DNA of 64,000 nt from Mycobacterium hubeiense. GTDB taxonomy: Bacteria > Actinomycetota > Actinomycetes > Mycobacteriales > Mycobacteriaceae. Positions 8,725 to 16,627 of this stretch are shown in pieces. Location of the stretch: the NCBI RefSeq assembly GCF_002838065.1, contig NZ_PIZU01000018.1, positions 1 through 64,000 on the forward strand. The letters are read 5' to 3'. Every line of letters starts with the position of its first letter. Within the stretch, counting starts at the first letter, position 1. Below the pieces are notes generated by a model. The model saw only the letters and a list, made by a program, of their open reading frames with translations. It was not told the DNA's origin and made no database searches. Made by a program: the position numbers and the translations under genes.

Positions 8725-10088
8725 ACACTCCAGGCCATCCGGAACTTCTCCGCCAGTTCGCCGGGCTTCATCTCGGCGTAGTTCTCGAGTTCGTAACGCC
8801 GCACGGCCACCACGGCGTTCACGGGCTCATTCCCGAGAATCCCCCGCATCAACTCCGATTGGTCCAACGCGTCGATGGCCGCGGCCTGATCAGCGGGCAA
8901 CAGAACGGTGCCGTCGGCGTCGCGCTGCTCGGAACTCAACGTGGCGGGGTCGACAGTGGTCTCCGGGGGGAGCGGTAACGAGTGTTCGATGCCGTGCAGG
9001 GCCAAGCCCAGGATCGCCGCCGATGCGAGATATGGATTGGCCGAGGGGTCGACGACCTTCACCTCGACATTGCCGCCGAATGGATTGCTCGGTCCGCCGA
9101 TGAGGAATCGCACTGCGGCTTCCCGGTTTTCGGTGCCCCAACAAAGATATGCGCCCGACCAGTGCCCGGGCAGGGTGCGCAGCCCGGACAGAATCGATCC
9201 GCACAGCACACCCTGCGCTTCGGCCAGACCGGCCAGCAGTCCTGCCACCGCCGATTCACCCTCCGGCGTCATCCCGCGTGTGCCCTCGCCGTCGGAGAAC
9301 AAGGGCGCCTCCGACCGCGTCAGCGAAAAGTGTTGATGCGCGCCGGATCCGACGCTGCCTGCGAACGGTACCGGCGAGAGGCTGACCCGCAGTCCGTACC
9401 GGCGGGCAACCCGGCCGACGATGATCCGCATCAACACGAGCTGATCGGCCGCGGCGACGGGAGACTGTGGAGTCAGCGAGATTTCGAACTGGTTGCGCCC
9501 GTATTCGGGGTGGAACTGCTCAATCGCAACATTTGAACTGGTCGCCGCATCGGTGACATCCCGCACGAAGCCTTCGAATTCCAGCACCCCGGCCAGGCCG
9601 TACTGCGCCCACAGCTTCGATGGCAGTTCGCTCCCGTCAGGCGCGACGAGGACGAACTCCACTTCGTGACCGACCACCGCTTCGATGCCGGCGTCGGCCA
9701 GCCGGTCCTCGATGCGCTGCAGTGCGCCGCGGCTGCAATACGGGTCCGGTGAGCCATCCTGGTTGAAGAAACCGCCGGGCGCCCAAGCGAATCCGTCGCC
9801 GAGGATGCGCAGCGCCCCGAGATCGATGCGGATGCGTTGGTCCCCCACCACCCCGATGGCATCGCCGAAGACGATGCCGGTCTGGTCAATGGCGAACGCG
9901 TGCCAGACTGGGCTGGCACCGAGCCCGGGATCGGCGAATGTGCCCATCCGGCGCAGCGGCACCGTTTTCGCGTGAATCAGCCCCGCCGGATTGACGACTG
10001 TGCCGATCAACGAGGCCACCCCGTCGGCCTCGAGTTGAGCGATCGCCGCTGCGGCGAGTGGTTTGGCTGCCCGAGTCACAGCAGCCAT
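8721..10088 (-). CDS. glnA3: Glutamine synthetase-like ligase GlnA3
   Basis: The 455-residue protein belongs to the glutamine synthetase I superfamily and resembles Mtb Rv1878 (GlnA3) in length and neighbours. The metal-binding strand GHEVEFVLV is near residue 141, the EQFHPEYGRNQFEIS block near 193, the SGAHQHFSL ATP-site motif near 255, and NREAAVRF in the C-terminal half. Members of this non-essential branch attach glutamate to amines or polyamines rather than to ammonia; spermine glutamylation has been reported for the Mtb protein. It lies between the CMD gene (22-base gap) and the amidohydrolase gene (4-base overlap), giving a three-gene operon. Confidence 0.88.
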   Translation of the reverse strand: MAAVTRAAKPLAAAAIAQLEADGVASLIGTVVNPAGLIHAKTVPLRRMGTFADPGLGASPVWHAFAIDQTGIVFGDAIGVVGDQRIRIDLGALRILGDGFAWAPGGFFNQDGSPDPYCSRGALQRIEDRLADAGIEAVVGHEVEFVLVAPDGSELPSKLWAQYGLAGVLEFEGFVRDVTDAATSSNVAIEQFHPEYGRNQFEISLTPQSPVAAADQLVLMRIIVGRVARRYGLRVSLSPVPFAGSVGSGAHQHFSLTRSEAPLFSDGEGTRGMTPEGESAVAGLLAGLAEAQGVLCGSILSGLRTLPGHWSGAYLCWGTENREAAVRFLIGGPSNPFGGNVEVKVVDPSANPYLASAAILGLALHGIEHSLPLPPETTVDPATLSSEQRDADGTVLLPADQAAAIDALDQSELMRGILGNEPVNAVVAVRRYELENYAEMKPGELAEKFRMAWSV

Positions 10089-10109
10089 TCTGCAATGCGG
10101 CGCGGCGCG

Positions 10110-10592
10110 TTACAGGGTGATCTTGCAGGTCTGACCGATGTCGAGGGTGCGCAGTAGGCGGCCCATGCCGAGCCACATCGCGCATGACAGCGCAAGATCC
10201 GTCATCAGGTCGTGGTCGAAGTGCTCGCCTGCGCGGGCCCAGAAATCGTCGTCGTCGCGCAGCGCGGTGTGGTCGGTGGCGAACCGGAACGCGAACTCCG
10301 CCGCGATGCGCTCCGCGGGGCTGTAGCCCTCCCACGTGCGCCACTCGGCGGCGTGGTCGTAGAACTCCTCGTCGATGCCGGCGGCCGCACCTTCGGAGTC
10401 GCGGGTGTTCTGGCACACCATGCATTCGTTGGCGTCGGCGATGACGATGCGCGCCAGCTCCCGCACCCGCAGCGGCAACCGCCCTTTCGTGTAGACGGCG
10501 TGGCTGAAGTTCGCGAGTGCGGTGCCGAGGTCGGGCGATCTCACCGCGAACGCGGTGACGTCGTCGTCGGCGAAGGCTCCAATTCGGCTCAT
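10110..10592 (-). CDS. Carboxymuconolactone decarboxylase/AhpD-like protein
   Basis: The 160-residue all-helical protein has the AhpD-type redox motif C-x2-C (ECMVCQ, Cys57 and Cys60), preceded by LRVRELARIVIADAN, a typical lead-in for the family. Proteins with this motif act as alkylhydroperoxidase-type disulfide reductases or gamma-carboxymuconolactone decarboxylases. The ATG at 10592 is used because a KstR-like operator lies 32 bases upstream of it; a longer reading from 10631 would run through that operator. It is the first gene of a probable operon with glnA3 and the Rv1879-like amidohydrolase. What it reduces or decarboxylates is unknown. Confidence 0.85.
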   Translation of the reverse strand: MSRIGAFADDDVTAFAVRSPDLGTALANFSHAVYTKGRLPLRVRELARIVIADANECMVCQNTRDSEGAAAGIDEEFYDHAAEWRTWEGYSPAERIAAEFAFRFATDHTALRDDDDFWARAGEHFDHDLMTDLALSCAMWLGMGRLLRTLDIGQTCKITL

Positions 10593-10623
10593 GGCGGCAT
10601 CGTACGCCGCAACGACGGCGATC

Positions 10624-10637
10624 TGTAACACGTTCTA
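10624..10637. promoter_or_regulatory. KstR-like operator upstream of the CMD-glnA3 operon
   Basis: TGTAACACGTTCTA fits the mycobacterial KstR consensus TnnAACnnGTTnnA at every fixed position. It lies 32 bases upstream of the CMD start at 10592 on the minus strand. KstR represses cholesterol-catabolism genes, and sterol-derived CoA thioesters release it. Confidence 0.6.
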
Positions 10638-10791
10638 ATTCTTCGCGGCCACCAGTTCACTGCGGTCGGCGGGACTCGTCATACCTGCCTTCCGGTGGGG
10701 CCCTGGAAAACTCTACAAGGGCATATCGTTTGGCAGGCTAGGAAAAGTTACACCGTCGAGATTTTTTGTCGACCTGGTAAATTCAGGGCAA

Positions 10792-10868
10792 GGGGAAGCG
10801 GTTGAGAGGCCTCGTTGCCTTCCTTTCGGGATGCCTACCTGGCAGTAAGCACCTGGGGCCGCTTCCCC
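10792..10868. ncRNA. Candidate structured RNA element (strand unknown)
   Basis: Two perfect 10-base arms, GGGGAAGCGG (10792-10801) and CCGCTTCCCC (10859-10868), close a 57-base insert that can form inner pairs, for example around GAGGCCTC. The insert has no start-to-stop reading frame of note. The element sits in the 298 bases between bfrA and the CMD gene. I compared it with SRP RNA, 6C RNA, SAM-IV, cobalamin, TPP and c-di-GMP motifs and none fits convincingly. It may be a small RNA, an mRNA leader or a processing site. Confidence 0.4.
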
Positions 10869-10869
10869 G

Positions 10870-10888
10870 TCAGCGCTCGCAGCGCTGA
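10870..10888 (-). terminator. Hairpin after bfrA
   Basis: A perfect stem, TCAGCGCT-CGC-AGCGCTGA (8-base arms, 3-base loop), lies 1 base past the bfrA stop codon. There is no T run, which is usual in mycobacteria. It could act in both directions. Confidence 0.6.
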
Positions 10889-10889
10889 T

Positions 10890-11369
10890 CTATGACGGCG
10901 GGCGCGAGACACACTGGGCGGCGTAGAGCTCCTCACCCAGCTTGTCCATCAGCTCAAGCTGGGTCTCGAGGTAGTCGATGTGGAGCTCTTCGTCCGCCAG
11001 GATCTTCTCGAAAAGGTTGGCCGTGGTGGCGTCTTCCTTTTCCCGGCACATGATGATTCCCGGCTTCAGCCGCGCCATTACTTCGTATTCGAGTGCCAGG
11101 TCGGCTTCGAACTGTTCACGCAGAGTCTGACCGACGCGCAAGGAGAATAGCCGTTGGTAATTCGGCAGACCGTCCAGAATGAGAATCCGGTCGGTGATCT
11201 CCTCCGCGTGGTTCATTTCTTCGAAGGATTCTTTGCGGGTGTGTTCGGCCAGTTCGGTAAAGCCCCAATTGTCCTGCATTTTCGAATGCAGGAAGTACTG
11301 GTTGATGGCCGTGAGCTCGCTGGTCAATTGCTCATTCAGCAGTTTGAGAACGTCGGGATCGCCTTGCAT
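10890..11369 (-). CDS. bfrA: Haem-containing bacterioferritin BfrA
   Basis: The 159-residue iron-storage protein is nearly identical to recalled Mtb Rv1876: MQGDPDVLKLLNEQLTSEL, SFEEMNHAEEITDRI, ADEELHIDYLE and a C-terminal CVSRPP. The ferroxidase di-iron ligands are visible as Glu18 (EQLTSE), E-x2-H in EEMNHAEE and the C-terminal E-x2-H in EELHIDYLE. The haem-ligand Met (KMQDNWG, near residue 52 in the family) is also present. It assembles into a 24-subunit shell that oxidises and stores iron. The ATG at 11369 matches the family start. The bfd gene for its iron-release partner lies nearby on the other strand. No clear IdeR box was seen just upstream of this start. Confidence 0.97.
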   Translation of the reverse strand: MQGDPDVLKLLNEQLTSELTAINQYFLHSKMQDNWGFTELAEHTRKESFEEMNHAEEITDRILILDGLPNYQRLFSLRVGQTLREQFEADLALEYEVMARLKPGIIMCREKEDATTANLFEKILADEELHIDYLETQLELMDKLGEELYAAQCVSRPPS

Positions 11370-11556
11370 GCTCGCTCCTAACACCTTGAGGGCTGGTCAC
11401 GTGTTGCTGGTTGCCGCGCGCCTTCCAATCTAGTCCACCGCTGGCCCGTCGGCGACGCCTTATCGCTTGACAGCGGCGTGTTTTCGGCCTCATTCGGGAT
11501 CGTCGGCCAGTCGCGGCGGCTTAACCGGGCGGGGACTCTGGACTGCCTGTCCTAAC

Positions 11557-11575
11557 TAAGGTTAGACTGCGCTAA
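11557..11575. promoter_or_regulatory. IdeR-like iron box
   Basis: TAAGGTTAGACTGCGCTAA matches the IdeR consensus TTAGGTTAGGCTAACCTAA at 14 of 19 positions. It sits directly upstream of the operon that ends with bfd, so iron-dependent repression by IdeR is likely. Confidence 0.65.
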
Positions 11576-11610
11576 CCATGTCGACCCCCGCACCCGAGAG
11601 GCGCAAAGAG

Positions 11611-12243
11611 ATGAGTGAGTACAATTTACACTCGCTCATTTTGGCATGCGATTTTCGGGTCGACGACGTCGAGCGGATGTGGAAGTGGCTGGGCCGCCAT
11701 AAGCCCGGGCTCGCCGCTATCGGTGCGCATCATGTCGTGCTCTACACATCGATCTGGGAGCCCGGTCGCGTTCTGGTGACAATTGGTATCAAGCAGCCGA
11801 AGTCGTTACGGGAATTGCTGCGGTCGCCGACCATTTTCGAATGGTTCGATATTTCTGGCGTGGAAGATATTCCACCGATATTCGGCGGGGAGGTCGTCGA
11901 AAAGATCGATCTGTATGAGCCGACGCCGGAAACGCACGTGGCCGGCGTGATCGTCGGAGCGATGACATCGGTCGACGACGTCGCTGCGCTGATGGTCAAG
12001 GTGCACGACGGGCTGGAGCGGTTTCGGGGGGCCGGGGTCCGCAAGATCTGGGTGTACCGCGCTCTGGACGACGGGCGGGAAGTGATGATCCTGCAGGAGA
12101 TCGACAGCGAGGTGAGCGCCCGGCAGTGGATCGACCACCCCGACGCGGCCGCCGAATGGATGTCGAAGTCGGGCTTGGGCGCCTATCCGACGCTGTTCGT
12201 CGGCAAGTTGGCCCACATCATGAGCATCGACGAGCAGGACTAG
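11611..12243 (+). CDS. Conserved protein upstream of bfd, function unknown, probably iron-regulated
   Basis: The protein is about 210 residues long, starting MSEYNLHSL. It appears to contain two similar alpha/beta halves, at about residues 5-95 (ILACDFRVDDVERMWKWL) and 105-205 (VIVGAMTSVDDVAALMVKV), with a central EVVEKIDLYEP link. I do not recognise a catalytic motif. I prefer the ATG at 11611, which has GAGAGG about 10 bases upstream; the ATG at 11578 would add 11 residues and begins 2 bases after the IdeR box. The bfd gene begins 12 bases after its stop, so the two form an operon behind the iron box. This context suggests a role in iron release, sensing or storage, but that is inference. 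Confidence 0.8.
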   Translation: MSEYNLHSLILACDFRVDDVERMWKWLGRHKPGLAAIGAHHVVLYTSIWEPGRVLVTIGIKQPKSLRELLRSPTIFEWFDISGVEDIPPIFGGEVVEKIDLYEPTPETHVAGVIVGAMTSVDDVAALMVKVHDGLERFRGAGVRKIWVYRALDDGREVMILQEIDSEVSARQWIDHPDAAAEWMSKSGLGAYPTLFVGKLAHIMSIDEQD

Positions 12244-12255
12244 CGGGGGCCTGAA

Positions 12256-12450
12256 GTGTTCGTCTGCCTATGCACCGGAGCAACCAGCCAGCTCGTCAAC
12301 GAAGTAGTTGCCGCGGGTGCATGTACGTCGAAGGAAATCGCAGAGGCGTGTGGTGCGGGGGCCGACTGCGGGCGCTGCCGGCGCACCCTGCGCGCCATCA
12401 TCGCCGCCCACCAGGTCAACGGCTGTCCCACCGCGGCGAAGAGCAGCTAA
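12256..12450 (+). CDS. bfd: Bacterioferritin-associated ferredoxin Bfd
   Basis: The 64-residue [2Fe-2S] protein has a BFD-like fold. The cluster cysteines are Cys4 and Cys6 (C-x-C, VCLC) and Cys38 and Cys41 (C-x2-C, DCGRC), with two further cysteines at 23 and 32. In other bacteria Bfd docks on bacterioferritin and passes electrons to its haem so that stored iron is released as Fe(II). The start is the GTG at 12256. It follows the preceding gene by 12 bases and lies behind its IdeR box, consistent with production under iron shortage. The 3' end overlaps the convergent enoyl-CoA hydratase gene by 4 bases. Confidence 0.93.
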   Translation: MFVCLCTGATSQLVNEVVAAGACTSKEIAEACGAGADCGRCRRTLRAIIAAHQVNGCPTAAKSS

Positions 12451-13199
12451 TCCTTGTTGGCGAAGGCCGCAAGCGCTTCGGCATTGGCGGCGGCTCCGAC
12501 CAGTTGCGCGAACTGCGACTTCTCGCGTTGCGTTGCAGCGTGGATTCCGTCGCGGATCGGTTCGACCATCGTGCGCTTCACCGCCATCAGGCTCGAAATC
12601 GGCCGTGAGGCAAGGACTTCAGCGTGCCGCGTGGCTTCGGGCAGCAGCTCGTCGGGCTCACAGACCTTCCACACCAAGCCCATTCGCAGCGCCTCATCGG
12701 CGCTGACCCACTCCGACGACATCAAGAGCCAGGCGGCGTTCTGACGGCCGACCAGCCGCGGCAACAGATATGACGACGCCGCCTCCGGTGCGACGCCCAG
12801 GCTGGTGAACGGACACTTCAGTCGCGCCGTCGACGCCATGAATGCAAGGTCTGCGTAGCCGAGAATCGTTGTGCCGATACCGACTCCGACGCCGTTGACC
12901 GCGCAGATCAACGGCTTCGGGAAGTCGGTCAGTGCGTCGATCATGCCGTAGAAGCCGTGCTCCCCCTCACCCTGGCCAGGGTTCGCGATGCGCTCCGCCA
13001 TCTCTTTGAGGTCGTTGCCCGCGCTGAACGCGCGGCCCGCGCCGGTCATCAGCACCACCGCGACGTCGGGGTTCTCGGCAGCATCGCGCAGCGCGACGGT
13101 GGTCGCGTCGTAGAGCGCCTCGTTGAATGCGTTGAGCGCCTCGGGCCTGTCGAGGGTGAGCGTGCGTACCTTGTTGTGGTCGCTGATCTGCAGGGTCAC
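12447..13199 (-). CDS. Enoyl-CoA hydratase/isomerase family protein
   Basis: The 250-residue crotonase-fold enzyme acts on acyl-CoA thioesters, most likely in beta-oxidation or a degradation pathway. The oxyanion-hole segments are visible: FSAGNDLKEM near residue 58 and NGVGVGIGTTILGYADLA near residue 103. The catalytic-glutamate region reads GVAPEAASSYLLPRLVG near residue 130. Only one of the two hydratase glutamates is obvious, so an isomerase is possible. The GTG at 13199 gives the usual VTLQIS start; the upstream ATG at 13226 would overlap the preceding gene. It follows the EthD gene by 13 bases on the same strand, so the two are likely co-transcribed. Confidence 0.88.
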   Translation of the reverse strand: MTLQISDHNKVRTLTLDRPEALNAFNEALYDATTVALRDAAENPDVAVVLMTGAGRAFSAGNDLKEMAERIANPGQGEGEHGFYGMIDALTDFPKPLICAVNGVGVGIGTTILGYADLAFMASTARLKCPFTSLGVAPEAASSYLLPRLVGRQNAAWLLMSSEWVSADEALRMGLVWKVCEPDELLPEATRHAEVLASRPISSLMAVKRTMVEPIRDGIHAATQREKSQFAQLVGAAANAEALAAFANKD

Positions 13200-13212
13200 C
13201 GCTGCAGCGTAC

Positions 13213-13917
13213 TCAATGTGCCACAAAGGGAGTGCGCCAGGCGTAGCGGCTGGTGGGGACCGTGTCGATGTTCTGGTTGGCCCCGAACGCGGCAGTGCTG
13301 GCCACCATTCGCGTCATCCGGTCGTTGAGGTCGTCGTCGTCGGCGGCGCCGAAGAACGCGTGCAGATCCGAGACCGCCTCGATTGGGAACAGCTCCTCCA
13401 CGATCCCCGCAATCGGCGGTGCATCCGGCGTGAGGGCCCGCACCACGGTGTTCTGGGTATACCCGAACGTCGCCTGGGTGTCGATGGCCACCGGCGTGTG
13501 GTCGATGTGCCAGCGCGCCAACCAGGTTGCCTCGTCGAGCCCCTCGGGACGCCGCAGCAGCGCGATGTTGGCCAGCCCGGCGGTGCGCTCGCCCGGCGAC
13601 GTGTCGGGCGGCGGCAGCGGCGTGGACTCGGTGACCAGATACGCCGCGACGCGGTCGCATACCTTGTCCAGCAGCGCCATTGCGGCACGCACCTGTTCGC
13701 CGTAGTACTGCTGGGTCCACAGGCTTACCACCCCGACCACCGGCGGGTCCAACGTCGTCAACGTCATCACCGAGTCGCGCACGGCCTCGTCGCGCACATT
13801 GACCGTCAGCCCCGGCACCCCCGTCGCGAGCAGATCCGCCGCAACCTCCGATCGCAACCGGGCACACCAAGCGTCGTCGGCGGTGACCGCACGCAGCGTC
13901 AGGATGACCTTTTCCAC
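13213..13917 (-). CDS. EthD-like dimeric alpha/beta-barrel protein
   Basis: The 234-residue protein has an EthD-type segment in its second half: LARWHIDHTPVAIDTQATFG, followed by a YTQNTVVR strand. This is the H-x3-H...N-x-V pattern typical of the family. The N-terminal half (VILTLRAV, GLTVNVRDEAV) looks like a second, diverged ferredoxin-like domain. EthD proteins accompany degradation pathways but few have known chemistry. The GTG at 13917 is chosen because the frame upstream of it overlaps the divergent FUSC promoter and has no protein-like character. It is probably first in a two-gene operon with the enoyl-CoA hydratase. Confidence 0.8.
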   Translation of the reverse strand: MEKVILTLRAVTADDAWCARLRSEVAADLLATGVPGLTVNVRDEAVRDSVMTLTTLDPPVVGVVSLWTQQYYGEQVRAAMALLDKVCDRVAAYLVTESTPLPPPDTSPGERTAGLANIALLRRPEGLDEATWLARWHIDHTPVAIDTQATFGYTQNTVVRALTPDAPPIAGIVEELFPIEAVSDLHAFFGAADDDDLNDRMTRMVASTAAFGANQNIDTVPTSRYAWRTPFVAH

Positions 13918-14004
13918 GCCGTCGAATCTAAAGCGGCGCCACGCCGAAGACGAACTGGGCCAGACGCAACGGTTGAATCGACCCCAAGGCGCGACAATAG
14001 CCAC

Positions 14005-15996
14005 GTGGACACCGGCGCGCGGATACTCGCTCCACTACGGATGACGACGCCGGACATCGGCGCCGTGATGCGCAGCCTGCTCGGGGTCCTCGCGGTGACG
14101 GCGCTCGCGCTGGTGTGGGGTTCGGATGTGTCGGCGATGTGGGCACTCGGCGCCGGTGCCGTGGCGGGCGCGATCGCGTTGCAGGACAGTCCGGGTGGCC
14201 GAGTCCCGATCGTGGTGACCGCGTCGCTGCAGATGGGCGCGGCCGTACTTCTGGGCGTGCTGACCGCCGCGTACAGCGGGTTGTTCATCGCGGTGGTGGC
14301 GCTGTGGTGTTTCGGCGCGGGCATGCAATGGTCGCTGGGCGCCAACGCGGGACGGGTTGCGGCCGCCGCCAGTGCTCTGCTCGTCGTCGCGCCGCCGGTG
14401 TCGCCGACGCCGTCGAGCGTGTTGACCGCGACCGCGTTCACGTTGGCTGCAGGCTTCGTACAGGCGGCGCTGATCGCGGTGTGGCCGCCGCGGCGGTGGC
14501 GGGTGCAACGTGACGCGTTGACCCGCGCGTACCGGTCGCTGGCCGCCGATGCGCGAAAAGTGGCGACCGACCGCGACGCACGCGTCGACGCGGCGCCGCT
14601 GACCTGGCTGCGAGAGGCGTTCGTCGACAGCCAGGCCACCCAGCGGCCGAGGGCCTACCACGGCGGGTATCGGCTGCCGGAGCGGATCACCGCGACGTTG
14701 AGCGCATTACGGTCCACCTCCGGGGCCGAGCGCGACGACGGCACCTCGCAGATGCTGACGGCCGCTGCGGTGTTTCTCGACGCCATGGCGGATCACAGCC
14801 ACACCGCGCGCCGCGACGCCGGACACGCCCTGGTCCGCGTGGACGCCGCGGTGGCGGCGATTACCGGGCCGGAAGCCGCTACCGCACAGCGGTTTTCCCA
14901 ACAATTGCACGAGGCCTCGGTGTTGCGGTTCGGACAGCTCCGCCGACCGGACCTCATCGGCTCGCTGCTGTCGGCGCCCGGGGTCGTTCGCAATCAGCTC
15001 ACCAGGACGTCACCGATCCTGCGGCACGCGGCCCGGTTGGCAACGGCCGTCGCCGTCGCGATGGTGCTGGCCCGCTTCGGCGGGGTGGCACACGGCTACT
15101 GGGTCGCCCTCACCGTGCTGGTGGTGCTACGGCCGGAGACGGCGCACACCTACACCCGGTGCTTCGGGCGGGTCGGCGGAATCGGGGTTGGTATCGCGTT
15201 GACGTCCGGGGTGATGCTGCTGTGGCACCCCGGCGGTCTCGCGGCGGCCGTGTTGGCGGTCGTGTGCCTGGGTCTGACGTACATGGTGATCGGCTGGGGA
15301 TACGTCGCGGTGAGCGTGACGGTGGCCGCCGCGCTGGTGTTCATCCTCGACGTCGGCGGGGTGGGCACCTCGGCCACCATGGAGAATCGCCTGTTCGCGG
15401 CTGTCGTCGGCGGAGCGCTGGCGGTGTTGGCCCACGTGTTGCTCCCCGACCACGCGCTGGTCCGGTTGCGGCAGCGGGCCGGTGAACTGCTGAAGACGGA
15501 AACCGACTATGCCGCAACGGTTGTCAAGGCGTTCGTCCATGAGCTGGACAGGCCGGCTGAGCTGTTGTCGGCGGCCTGGCAGCGGGCGTCGAGGGCGCGA
15601 TCGGCATTCGAGGCCGCGTCCGGGGCCACCCGGGTGGATTCGCGAGAGCTGCGCCGGTGGCTGCGGTCCTATCGGGCGTCGCTGAACGCCATCACCAGCG
15701 CCTGCGCGTCGCTGGAGAACAATCTGTCGTCCGGGCCGTCGACCGCGTTGAGTCAGGAATTCGTTGCCGCCGTTGATGATTACGTCGAAGTGTTGCGCGG
15801 CGCCCCGGCGAGTCCGGCCGCGCCCTGGACGGTCGACATCACCCAGTTGACCGCGGCGAATCAGCAGCTGCGTGACGCCGCCGCGCTGTCCGAACATGAC
15901 GACGCCGCGCCGCGGGTGCTGGTCGCGGAGATCAACACCATCACTCGCCAGCTGACACAGATCTCCGCGGCCGATCCGGTGTCGGCGACCGGCTAA
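14005..15996 (+). CDS. FUSC-family integral membrane transporter
   Basis: The 663-residue membrane protein has the FUSC (fusaric acid resistance/aromatic acid exporter) architecture. An N-terminal membrane block at about residues 20-165 (MRSLLGVLAVTALALVWG and following helices) is followed by a cytoplasmic helical stretch at about 170-335. A second membrane block at about 335-475 (LATAVAVAMVLARFGG, HGYWVALTVLVVLRPETAHT) carries the family signature, and a helical C-terminal tail ends the protein. The GTG at 14005 is the longest start that stays clear of the divergent EthD gene; the ATG at 14041 is an alternative. Reading further upstream gives arginine-rich non-protein sequence. It probably exports aromatic or amphiphilic acids. 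Confidence 0.85.
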   Translation: MDTGARILAPLRMTTPDIGAVMRSLLGVLAVTALALVWGSDVSAMWALGAGAVAGAIALQDSPGGRVPIVVTASLQMGAAVLLGVLTAAYSGLFIAVVALWCFGAGMQWSLGANAGRVAAAASALLVVAPPVSPTPSSVLTATAFTLAAGFVQAALIAVWPPRRWRVQRDALTRAYRSLAADARKVATDRDARVDAAPLTWLREAFVDSQATQRPRAYHGGYRLPERITATLSALRSTSGAERDDGTSQMLTAAAVFLDAMADHSHTARRDAGHALVRVDAAVAAITGPEAATAQRFSQQLHEASVLRFGQLRRPDLIGSLLSAPGVVRNQLTRTSPILRHAARLATAVAVAMVLARFGGVAHGYWVALTVLVVLRPETAHTYTRCFGRVGGIGVGIALTSGVMLLWHPGGLAAAVLAVVCLGLTYMVIGWGYVAVSVTVAAALVFILDVGGVGTSATMENRLFAAVVGGALAVLAHVLLPDHALVRLRQRAGELLKTETDYAATVVKAFVHELDRPAELLSAAWQRASRARSAFEAASGATRVDSRELRRWLRSYRASLNAITSACASLENNLSSGPSTALSQEFVAAVDDYVEVLRGAPASPAAPWTVDITQLTAANQQLRDAAALSEHDDAAPRVLVAEINTITRQLTQISAADPVSATG

Positions 15997-16622
15997 CCGC
16001 GTGCCCACTTCGGTGTGATGAACACGCCCTCGGCCTTTACCGTGACACCCTCTTCATCGGCGAGGTGACCGACGGCGAACGTCTTGACGCCTTCCGTCCG
16101 GTCGATGCGCGCCTGCGCGTGCAGCCGGCCGAGCCGGGTGGTGCGCAGGTAGCGCAGCGTGATGGTTCCGGTGAAGCGGGGATTTTCGGCGCCGCTGGCC
16201 GCCTCGCCGAGCACGTGGTCGAGCACCAGCGCCGCGACTCCCCCATGGACGTGACCGGGTGGGCCTTCGTATGCGGCGCCCAGGTGAAAGTCGGTGTAGA
16301 CACCGCCTGCGGCGTCATGCTGGATCACCAGCGGTGGTGCGATCGGGTTACGAATGCCGATGACCGGGTTTCCCCACGGCATCCGGTCGCCCTCGGAGGT
16401 GTACCGCACGCCGAAGGCGCCGTCGATCTGCTTGGACCGCAGCCTGGCTGTTGCCGCGTCGATCTCGGCCTTGACCGCGGCCACCACATCGGCGTCGACC
16501 TCGGTGCGGATGGTGGCGTCGACCAACTCGCGGACGGACTCGGCGAGCGGCGCATAGACCTCGCGCATCCGCTGCACCTCGGCCGAGGTGACGTTCTCGA
16601 TGTGGGTGAACTCCAGCACCAC
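15993..16622 (-). CDS. Hotdog-fold acyl-CoA thioesterase (PaaI/DUF4442-like)
   Basis: The 209-residue protein has a helical N-terminal extension and a C-terminal hotdog domain at about residues 85-209. The thioesterase signature is GHVHGGVAALVLDHVLGEA near residue 125, with the G-x-H-G-G loop and an Asp on the central helix, then FTGTITLRYLRTT. It probably hydrolyses an acyl-CoA in the cytosol. Start codons GTG at 16622 or 16619 are possible. The former begins 5 bases after a KstR-like site, which hints at control by the sterol regulator. The neighbouring DUF5701 gene ends 18 bases upstream on the same strand. Confidence 0.82.
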   Translation of the reverse strand: MVLEFTHIENVTSAEVQRMREVYAPLAESVRELVDATIRTEVDADVVAAVKAEIDAATARLRSKQIDGAFGVRYTSEGDRMPWGNPVIGIRNPIAPPLVIQHDAAGGVYTDFHLGAAYEGPPGHVHGGVAALVLDHVLGEAASGAENPRFTGTITLRYLRTTRLGRLHAQARIDRTEGVKTFAVGHLADEEGVTVKAEGVFITPKWARG

Positions 16623-16627
16623 TGAAC

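Noticed and set aside
10792..10868. SRP 4.5S RNA or a known riboswitch
   Set aside because: The minus strand has CCAGGTAGGC and GAAAGGAAGG, faintly like SRP, but the conserved GGAAGGA...AGCAG loop is not matched; no other known motif fits.
13123..14004. N-terminal extension of the FUSC protein to 957 residues
   Set aside because: The extension runs through the oppositely transcribed EthD and enoyl-CoA hydratase genes and is not protein-like.
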